Shown here piece by piece: positions 15,202-20,001 of a DNA stretch of 20,001 bases (position 1 is its first letter; the number at the start of each line of letters is the position of its first letter). The translations under genes were made by a program, and so were the position numbers. The DNA lies in the NCBI GenBank assembly GCA_029554925.1, contig JAKPUV010000531.1, forward strand, positions 1 through 20,001, read 5' to 3'. The DNA is from Candidatus Hydrogenedentota bacterium. Its GTDB lineage: Bacteria > Hydrogenedentota > Hydrogenedentia > Hydrogenedentales > CAITNO01. The notes beneath the pieces are model-generated. The model did not search any database. It saw only the letters and a program-made list of their open reading frames with translations, and was not told the origin of the DNA.

Positions 15202-15499
15202 ACACCAGCTCCGCAGACGACAGAATGGACTCCCGCCGAAGGGGGTTGCCCGCAGCCTCAAGTCCGCGGCGGCTGACGATGTCCACCGGCCTTTCGAGAA
15301 GCACGGCCAGCTCGTCCCGCATGCGCACCAGGTCGAAAAGGGTGCGGACCGCGCCGGGCGCAAACGAGACCAGCACGTCAACGTCGCTTTCCGGGTGAAA
15401 ATCATCCCGCAGCACGGACCCGAAAAGGGACATCTCCTCAACGTCCCATTTCCGGCAGAATGCCGCGATCCGCCCTTTGTCCAGCTCAAGGTTTTTCAT
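15191..15499 (-). CDS. MNT-domain nucleotidyltransferase antitoxin (MntA-like)
   Basis: This 102-aa minimal nucleotidyltransferase has the complete active site: Gly27-Ser28, then Asp39-x-Asp41 (ESDVDVLVSF), and a third Asp73 in RPVDIVS. In characterised HEPN/MNT pairs this protein transfers AMP from ATP to a tyrosine of the HEPN toxin. ATG at 15499 is preferred; GTG at 15505 is in frame but crowds the weak GGGA ribosome-binding site. It is the first gene of the pair and its end overlaps the HEPN start by 11 bp. Local G+C is lower than in flanking genes, consistent with transfer. The gene appears intact although its partner is interrupted. Confidence 0.88.
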   Translation of the reverse strand: MKNLELDKGRIAAFCRKWDVEEMSLFGSVLRDDFHPESDVDVLVSFAPGAVRTLFDLVRMRDELAVLLERPVDIVSRRGLEAAGNPLRRESILSSAELVYGP

Positions 15500-15558
15500 G
15501 CTCACGATCCCAACGCGGGCCGTTCGCCGGCACCCGGCGCCGGTGGGCCCGCGCGTTG

Positions 15559-15587
15559 GTTATATACCCTGCGCGTTTCCGTTTCAA
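15559..15587 (-). promoter_or_regulatory. Promoter of the MNT/HEPN pair
   Basis: On the minus strand TTGAAA (complement of 15582-15587) and TATAAC (complement of 15559-15564) are 17 bp apart. The start near 15552 gives a leader of about 50 nt. It lies back to back with the fdxA promoter, the two -35 hexamers being 25 bp apart. Confidence 0.55.
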
Positions 15588-15612
15588 GTCGGCCGGGGTC
15601 CGCGCGAATATT

Positions 15613-15641
15613 TTGACGGGTTTCCGCGTTTGGGATACAAT
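15613..15641 (+). promoter_or_regulatory. Promoter of the ferredoxin-DUF1638 operon
   Basis: TTGACG (15613-15618) and TACAAT (15636-15641) are separated by exactly 17 bp, the best consensus-like promoter in the window. The ferredoxin ATG is about 55 nt downstream of the expected start. Confidence 0.7.
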
Positions 15642-15702
15642 CCGTAACGCCGCGCCGGGGCGGATCATGTCCGGCGCGGAAACCCAGGGAGTACCCCCGG
15701 CC

Positions 15703-16044
15703 ATGGCCTTTGTCGTCTGCGAGCCCTGCATCAAGTGCAAATACACGGAGTGCGTGGTGGTCTGCCCCGTGGCCTGCTTCCACGAGGGGGCCAACATGCT
15801 GGCCATCAATCCGGCGGAGTGCATTGACTGCGGCGTCTGCGTGGACGCGTGCCCGGTCCACGCCATCTTCTCGGAGGACGAGGTGCCGGAGAAGTGGCGG
15901 GAGTACATTGACCTGAACCGCGAGCTGTGCGCGGGGTGGCCGGTGATCGAGGAGCAGAAGGAGCCCCTGGAGACGGCGGAGGCGTTCAAGGACGTGGACG
16001 ACAAGCGCGGCCTCCTCTCGCCCGACCCGGCGCCGCGCGACTAG
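15703..16044 (+). CDS. fdxA: FdxA-type seven-iron ferredoxin
   Basis: This 113-aa cytoplasmic electron carrier closely follows the Azotobacter FdI/FdxA pattern, including the C-terminal extension with FSEDEVPEKWREYIDLN. Cys9, Cys17 and Cys50 match the [3Fe-4S] ligands; Cys21, Cys40, Cys43 and Cys46 match the [4Fe-4S] ligands. Extra cysteines occur at 6, 12 and 25. Cys6 replaces the usual Thr of FVVTDNC, so it may offer an additional ligand near the 3Fe site. ATG at 15703 is preferred because it gives the standard MAFVV start; ATG at 15667 would add 12 residues. The stop is 10 bp before the DUF1638 start, so the two are probably one operon, transcribed from the strong promoter upstream. Confidence 0.93.
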   Translation: MAFVVCEPCIKCKYTECVVVCPVACFHEGANMLAINPAECIDCGVCVDACPVHAIFSEDEVPEKWREYIDLNRELCAGWPVIEEQKEPLETAEAFKDVDDKRGLLSPDPAPRD

Positions 16045-16054
16045 GCGGCCCGCC

Positions 16055-16795
16055 ATGCGGTTCAAGCTGCTGGCCTGCGACGTGCTCACCCGCGAGGTGG
16101 GCTACTGCCTTTTCCGGACGCCGCACACGGTGGACCCCGTCTTCACGGAGAAGGGGGAGCACAACGTGCCGGGGCGGCTGCGGGAGCTGCTCCAGGGACA
16201 GATTGACGCCGTCGCCGCCGGGGAAATCCCCTATGACGCCGTGCTCCTGGGCTACGGCCTCTGCGGCAATGCCACCCTGGGCCTGCGCGCGCGCCGGTTC
16301 CCGCTGGTGATTCCCCGGGCCCACGACTGCACGACGCTCTTCCTCGGGTCGAAGGAGGCGTTCAAGGAGCATTTCGCCGACAACCCGAGCCAGACCTGGG
16401 CGAGCACGGGCTATTCCGAGCGGGGCGCGTCGGTGTTCTCCGACGCCTCGACGCGCGAGTGGACCGGGTCCACGCCGGACCTGGCCAAGCTGGTCGAGAT
16501 CTACGGCGAGGAGAACGCGAAGTACATCTACGAGACCATGAACGTCACCCATGACAGCGGCTCGGTGTGGTTCATTGACGTGCCGGAGACGCGCTGCGCG
16601 GGGGTGTTCGAGCGGGTGGAGGCCCTGGCGGCGGGTGAGGGCAAGGAGCTGCGCCGCATCGCGGGGAGCCTCCGCCTGCTGGAGGGGCTGCTCTCGGGCG
16701 ACTGGCCGGAGGCCGACTATCTGGTCGTGCCGCCGGGGCACGAGGTGGAGGGGGTGTACGACCTGGACGAGGTCATCCGGGCGCGCCCGGTGTGA
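16055..16795 (+). CDS. DUF1638 protein
   Basis: This 246-aa protein matches DUF1638: LLACDVLTREV at the start, then YDAVLLGYGLCGNATLGL (about 61-78), PLVIPRAHDCTTLFLGSKEAF and a WFIDVPE segment later. The conserved HDC and GLCGN motifs suggest a metal or cofactor site, but no activity is established that I know of. Family members frequently sit near corrinoid-dependent methyltransferases in anaerobes. Here the partner is ferredoxin FdxA, ending 10 bp upstream. ATG at 16055 has no strong SD, so translation may be coupled to the ferredoxin. It converges with the next minus-strand gene, whose stop is only 7 bp away. Confidence 0.85.
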   Translation: MRFKLLACDVLTREVGYCLFRTPHTVDPVFTEKGEHNVPGRLRELLQGQIDAVAAGEIPYDAVLLGYGLCGNATLGLRARRFPLVIPRAHDCTTLFLGSKEAFKEHFADNPSQTWASTGYSERGASVFSDASTREWTGSTPDLAKLVEIYGEENAKYIYETMNVTHDSGSVWFIDVPETRCAGVFERVEALAAGEGKELRRIAGSLRLLEGLLSGDWPEADYLVVPPGHEVEGVYDLDEVIRARPV

Positions 16796-16802
16796 CCGCG
16801 GC

Positions 16803-17135
16803 CTAGCCCTCGCCCATCTCGCCGAGCAGGCAGTCCGCGCCGCCCTTGACCACGAGCCGGATCTGCTGCCCCTCGATGGCGACCTGGATGGCGTTGAGGT
16901 CGAAGGTGTCGGGGAGCACGGCGATGCTCTCGATGTTGTCCCGGGGCACGAGGACGGGGGCGGCCTGGGCGTCCACCTGAGCGCCCCCGGGGAGGTTGCG
17001 CCCGACCATCACGCCCTTCGCCTCCAGGACGATCCACCCCTCGCTCTGGGTCTTGACCCTGCCGACATAGGACAGGGCCCGCTGCTCGCGGTAGTGTTTC
17101 AGCAGCTTCACGCGCACCATGCGGTCCTTCAGCAT
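16803..17135 (-). CDS. Small conserved-looking protein, possible Sm-like beta barrel
   Basis: I do not recognise this 110-aa protein with certainty. The first half (VRVKLLKHYREQRALSYVGR, then EGWIVLEAKGVMVGRN, then VLVPRDNIESIAVLPD) has the strand-turn-strand spacing of Sm/Hfq-like barrels. The C-terminal part has alternating hydrophobics (IQVAIEGQQIRLVVKGG). ATG at 17135 is chosen because GGAGG lies 9 nt upstream; a longer frame to 17189 starts inside the promoter. It follows the 211-aa gene by 85 bp and has its own extended -10. RNA binding is only a guess from pattern. Confidence 0.65.
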   Translation of the reverse strand: MLKDRMVRVKLLKHYREQRALSYVGRVKTQSEGWIVLEAKGVMVGRNLPGGAQVDAQAAPVLVPRDNIESIAVLPDTFDLNAIQVAIEGQQIRLVVKGGADCLLGEMGEG

Positions 17136-17179
17136 GTCTTGTGTCCTCCTCGCGTTGTGGGGGCGCCGCGCCCTTTTTG

Positions 17180-17188
17180 AGTATAGCA
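17180..17188 (-). promoter_or_regulatory. Extended -10 promoter of the small Sm-like gene
   Basis: On the minus strand TGC-TATACT is a good extended -10, 44 bp before the ATG at 17135. No -35 is evident in the GC-rich sequence upstream. Confidence 0.5.
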
Positions 17189-17220
17189 CGGCCGGGCCGG
17201 GCGCGGCCGGTTCCCCCCCG

Positions 17221-17856
17221 CTATTCCGCCTCCTCCTCCGCGTCGGCGGCGGAGGGGCGGACGGGCCATTCGTTCTGCGGGGCCATGGGGAAAAGGAACT
17301 CCATCTGCTGCCGGCGGATGAAGTGGTAGCGCTTGAGCAGGCGCATGGTCTGGAGGGTCTGCGAGGGGGCGTAGTTCCCCTGCACGCTGAGGCGGTTGAG
17401 GATCTCGCCGAGGATCATGGGGAACTCGGCGACGTGGTCCATGCCGTAGCCCTGGAGCAGCTCGACGGCGCGCTGGCGGGGCTTGGGCGAGGCGGACAGC
17501 TCGGAGATGACCAGCACGGTCTGGAAGTCGGGGGCGCCGAAGACGTTCTCGGCCAGCGCGCGCACCTCGGGCGACGCCACGCGTCCCAGGATGGGGTTCG
17601 ACTCGACGACGGACGCGTAGAAGCGGTCGCCGTGCCACGCGCGCACCTCGACCACGGCGCGGCGGAACGCGGCCACCTGCCCCGGCTGGAGCACGAAGTC
17701 CGGCGTGACCGCCGCCTCGGGGTGCGACTGCTCCACGAAGAGGAGGGAGGTGTTCTCGGGGGATTCGGACAGCTCCTCGTGGCGCCAGTGGGGCAGCACG
17801 TAGAAGCGGTTCAGTTCGAAGAACTCGCGGACGAGCTGCATGTTGAGGTCGCTCAC
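17221..17856 (-). CDS. Uncharacterised 211-aa cytoplasmic protein
   Basis: I do not recognise the family. The 211-aa product has no signal peptide or membrane segment. It starts SDLNMQLVREFFELNRFYVLPHW and has a mixed alpha/beta middle (AAFRRAVVEVRAWHGDRFY) reminiscent of small nuclease-like folds, then helical segments with LLKRYHFIRRQQMEFLFP and an acidic tail (ADAEEEAE). The GTG start at 17856 overlaps the TPR gene stop as GTGA, with AGGGA 7 nt upstream, so it is translationally coupled to that gene. This tight coupling suggests the two products act together. A DNA- or RNA-related role is speculation. Confidence 0.75.
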   Translation of the reverse strand: MSDLNMQLVREFFELNRFYVLPHWRHEELSESPENTSLLFVEQSHPEAAVTPDFVLQPGQVAAFRRAVVEVRAWHGDRFYASVVESNPILGRVASPEVRALAENVFGAPDFQTVLVISELSASPKPRQRAVELLQGYGMDHVAEFPMILGEILNRLSVQGNYAPSQTLQTMRLLKRYHFIRRQQMEFLFPMAPQNEWPVRPSAADAEEEAE

Positions 17857-18704
17857 GGCCGGTCCCTTTCCGCGTCGCCGCCCGCCTCGCCGAGGAGCCA
17901 TTTGGCGCGCTGGCTGCCGGGTTTCAGCTCCAGGATGCGCTCCGCGGCGGCGCGGGCGCCGTCGGGGCTGCCCATTTTCCGGTGGCACCAGCCCTGTCCG
18001 GCGAGGATGTCGACGAGGTCAAACTCCTCGTTGTAGACCCGGCACCGGCGGCCGGGCTCCATGCAGCGCTCGGCCTCGGCGTAGTTCTCGAGGGCGCGGG
18101 CGAGGTCGCCCGTGAGGGTGTAGATCTGGCCGCGCAGGAAGTAGCCCTCCGGCGCGTCGGGGTTCGTCTCGATCAGCTTGTCGAGCTGCGCGTCCGCCGT
18201 GTACAGATGGTTCGACGCCGCCTGGTCCAGCTTCATGGCGTGGGCGGCGCGCCCGGCGAGGTAATGGGCCTCGAAGGGCTCGGCGCCCGCCGCGGCCACC
18301 CGCTCGGCGAGGCCGAAGGCGGTGTCCCAGTGCCGCTGCTGGAAGGCGATGTAGCCGAGGCCGAGGGCGGCGCGGGGCGTGTCGGGCCTCTCGTCGAGGA
18401 CGGCGGCGAAGGCGGCGGAGGCGCGCTCGTGGAGCCCGGACTTGAGGAAGGCGTAGCCCAGCTCCACGCGGGCGAGGGCCATTTTGGGGGTGATGGTGAG
18501 GGCGCGCTCCAGGGCGGAGACGGCCTCGGGCACGCGGCCCAGCCGGAGCCAGCAGCGCCCGAGCTGGTACCACGCCGCCGCGAGGGCGCCGTCCAGGGTG
18601 GTGGCCTTCTGGAAATGGGCGACGGCCTTCTCGAAGTCGCCCTTCATGGCCGCCGTGAGGCCCTCGTCGTAGTAGCTTTCCGCGTTTTCTCCGCCAAACA
18701 GCAT
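17853..18704 (-). CDS. TPR-repeat protein
   Basis: This 283-aa protein consists almost entirely of tetratricopeptide repeats, about seven. Examples are YYDEGLTAAMKGDFEKAVAHF (about 11-31), AAWYQLGRCWLRLGRVPEAVSAL and GYFLRGQIYTLTGDLARAL. No signal peptide is present, so it is probably a cytoplasmic protein-interaction scaffold. ATG at 18704 follows GGAG by 7 nt. It begins 30 bp after the aroB stop and ends in a GTGA overlap with the 211-aa gene, so all three are likely one operon. The partner cannot be told from sequence. Confidence 0.88.
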   Translation of the reverse strand: MLFGGENAESYYDEGLTAAMKGDFEKAVAHFQKATTLDGALAAAWYQLGRCWLRLGRVPEAVSALERALTITPKMALARVELGYAFLKSGLHERASAAFAAVLDERPDTPRAALGLGYIAFQQRHWDTAFGLAERVAAAGAEPFEAHYLAGRAAHAMKLDQAASNHLYTADAQLDKLIETNPDAPEGYFLRGQIYTLTGDLARALENYAEAERCMEPGRRCRVYNEEFDLVDILAGQGWCHRKMGSPDGARAAAERILELKPGSQRAKWLLGEAGGDAERDRP

Positions 18705-18734
18705 CGGGGGTCTCCGTGGTTTGCCGTCCCGCGC

Positions 18735-19844
18735 CTACAACAGCGTCTCCAGGGCCGCGCGCGCCAGCTCCGGGGGGATGTCCGTCCGGTGGACGACCAT
18801 GCCCATGCCCGCCGGCACGATGAACTTCAGCGTGCCCGCGCGGGCCTTCTTGTCGTGCTTCATGGCCGCCAGCGTCTCCTCCAGCGGCATCTCGGGCCAG
18901 CGCACCGGCAGGCCGAAGGCCGCGCAGCAGGCGCGCTGCCGCTCGGCGAAGGCCGCGTCCACCAGCCCCAGCAGGCGGCCCAGCTCCCCGGCGGCGCACA
19001 TGCCCAGGGCCACGGCCTCGCCGTGGAGGAAGCGGGCGTAGCCGCTGGCGGTCTCGATGGCGTGGCCGAAGGTGTGGCCGTAGTTCAGGTTGGCGCGCAG
19101 GCCCTGCTCCCGCTCGTCCGCGGCGACCACGGCGGCCTTGATCTCGCACGACCGGACCACGGGCACGCGCAGGGCGTCCAGGTCCTTCGCGAGGATCCGC
19201 GCGGCGTTCTCCTCCAGGTACGCGAAGAGGTCGGCGTCCGCGATGACGCCGTGCTTGATGACCTCCGCCATGCCCGCCCGCAGTTCGCGGTCCGGCAGGG
19301 TGGACAGCATGGCCAGGTCAATGAACACGCCGTCCGGCTGGTGGAACGCGCCGATGGTGTTCTTGCCCAGCGGGTGGTTCACGCCGGTCTTGCCGCCGAC
19401 GCTCGAGTCCACCTGCGCCACGATGGTGGTGGGAATCTGCACGAAGGGGACGCCGCGCATGAAGACCGACGCGGCGAAGCCCGCAATGTCGCCCGTGACC
19501 CCGCCGCCCAGGGCGACGACCAGCCCGGCGCGGTCCATGCCCGCCTCCAGAAAGGCGCCGCAAATCTCCCCCACCCGGTCCAGCCGCTTGCTCTCCTCCC
19601 CCGCCGGGAGCGTGTGGACCACGCAGGCCTTCCCCGCCGCGCGCACGCGGTCCAGCACGGCGTCCGCATACAGCGGCGCCACGTGGGCGTCCGTCACCAG
19701 ACCCACCAGCCCCTTCGGGGCGTGGTCCGACGCGAGGTACGCGCCCAGCCGGTCCAGGGCGTCCGGCCCGATATGGATGTCATACGACCGCGCGCCCAGG
19801 GGCATAAAGGGCACATGCACGGTCGTCGAAACACACTCTGCCAT
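18735..19844 (-). CDS. aroB: 3-dehydroquinate synthase
   Basis: AroB converts DAHP to 3-dehydroquinate, the second step of the shikimate pathway, in the cytoplasm using NAD and zinc. This 369-aa protein has normal length and all signatures: GGGVTGDIAGFAAS (113-126) for NAD binding, PTTIVAQVDSSVGGKTGVN (138-156), and GMAEVIKHGV with zinc ligand Glu194 and Lys197. The other zinc ligands are His257 in NYGHTFGHAIE and His274 in LHGEAV. ATG at 19844 is chosen because GGAG lies 6 nt upstream; the ATG at 19850 abuts the SD directly. It heads an operon with the TPR and 211-aa genes; no other aromatic pathway gene is in the window. Confidence 0.96.
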   Translation of the reverse strand: MAECVSTTVHVPFMPLGARSYDIHIGPDALDRLGAYLASDHAPKGLVGLVTDAHVAPLYADAVLDRVRAAGKACVVHTLPAGEESKRLDRVGEICGAFLEAGMDRAGLVVALGGGVTGDIAGFAASVFMRGVPFVQIPTTIVAQVDSSVGGKTGVNHPLGKNTIGAFHQPDGVFIDLAMLSTLPDRELRAGMAEVIKHGVIADADLFAYLEENAARILAKDLDALRVPVVRSCEIKAAVVAADEREQGLRANLNYGHTFGHAIETASGYARFLHGEAVALGMCAAGELGRLLGLVDAAFAERQRACCAAFGLPVRWPEMPLEETLAAMKHDKKARAGTLKFIVPAGMGMVVHRTDIPPELARAALETLL

Positions 19845-19881
19845 GATCATCTCCGGGGCGCCCGCGCGCCCGTGTCCCCGC

Positions 19882-19911
19882 ATTCTATGCACCCGCCCGG
19901 CATCCGCGCAA
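19882..19911 (-). promoter_or_regulatory. Promoter of the aroB operon
   Basis: On the minus strand TTGCGC (complement of 19906-19911) and TAGAAT (complement of 19882-19887) are 18 bp apart. The start near 19875 gives a leader of about 31 nt carrying GGAG. Confidence 0.55.
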
Positions 19912-19967
19912 CACCGGCGCGCCCGGGAGGGGGCTGGCCGGGGGTGCCGGTTTTTCGTCCGGCGCGA

Positions 19968-19997
19968 TTGCGCTTCGAAGCGGGAATGGCATACACT
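19968..19997 (+). promoter_or_regulatory. Promoter firing out of the right edge, with internal palindrome
   Basis: TTGCGC (19968-19973) and TACACT (19992-19997) are 18 bp apart, pointing to a plus-strand gene beyond the window. The perfect 12-bp palindrome CGCTTCGAAGCG (19971-19982) overlaps the -35 and the spacer, a good place for a repressor site. Confidence 0.5.
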
Positions 19998-20001
19998 ATA
20001 T

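Overview
The window is about 70% G+C, densely packed and entirely bacterial. The gene set combines a Tat-exported sulfatase, a DUF1593 hydrolase, a UroD-like methyltransferase, DUF1638, an FdxA-type ferredoxin, an N-acetylmuramoyl-L-alanine amidase and many GTG/TTG starts. It suggests a free-living, probably Gram-negative, high-GC bacterium of the kind seen among Hydrogenedentota, Planctomycetota or Lentisphaerae. This is inferred from gene content only; no rRNA or marker phylogeny is available here.

Layout. (1) 180-2874, minus strand: a sugar-porter MFS transporter followed 19 bp later by a UroD-like methyltransferase. (2) 3058-7023, plus strand: a hisH2-hisF2-sugar amidotransferase cassette followed by an IT-superfamily transporter. 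The HisF paralog lacks the Asp11 needed for histidine synthesis but keeps Asp130, so this reads as a sugar-amidination module and not as histidine biosynthesis. (3) 7073-7525: a small DUF2752 membrane protein whose promoter seems to produce a leaderless mRNA. (4) 7647-9985: a Tat-exported sulfatase coupled by a GTGA overlap to a secreted nucleoside-hydrolase-like DUF1593 protein. (5) 10163-11905: a secreted LysM-like/Amidase_3 cell-wall hydrolase behind an extended -10 promoter and a perfect inverted repeat. (6) 12095-13777: a secreted helical, TPR-like protein of unknown function, followed by a hairpin. (7) 13930-14856: a free-standing E2 acyltransferase catalytic domain. (8) 14869-15499, minus strand: an MNT/HEPN (MntA/HepT type) toxin-antitoxin pair in which the HEPN gene is cut by a TAG stop exactly at the tyrosine of its RX4HXY motif. 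(9) 15703-16795: FdxA ferredoxin and a DUF1638 protein. (10) 19844-16803, minus strand: aroB, a TPR protein, an unknown 211-aa protein and a small Sm-like-looking protein, with divergent promoters at the right edge.

Functional picture. The HisH2 glutaminase would release ammonia into the HisF2 barrel for the PP-loop amidotransferase, producing an acetamidino-type sugar. The sulfatase and DUF1593 pair fits scavenging of sulfated or decorated glycans outside the cytoplasm. FdxA and DUF1638, with the UroD-like protein elsewhere in the window, hint at corrinoid/one-carbon chemistry. Promoters recur in two forms: a consensus-like -35/-10 pair, and an extended TGn -10 (TGCTATRWT-like) that is easy to see against the GC-rich background.

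The most striking item is the amber codon replacing the antitoxin target tyrosine of the HEPN toxin. It looks like a recent single-base inactivation or a natural truncation. No rRNA, tRNA, CRISPR array or insertion sequence was seen, and no gene-free stretch exceeds 300 bases.
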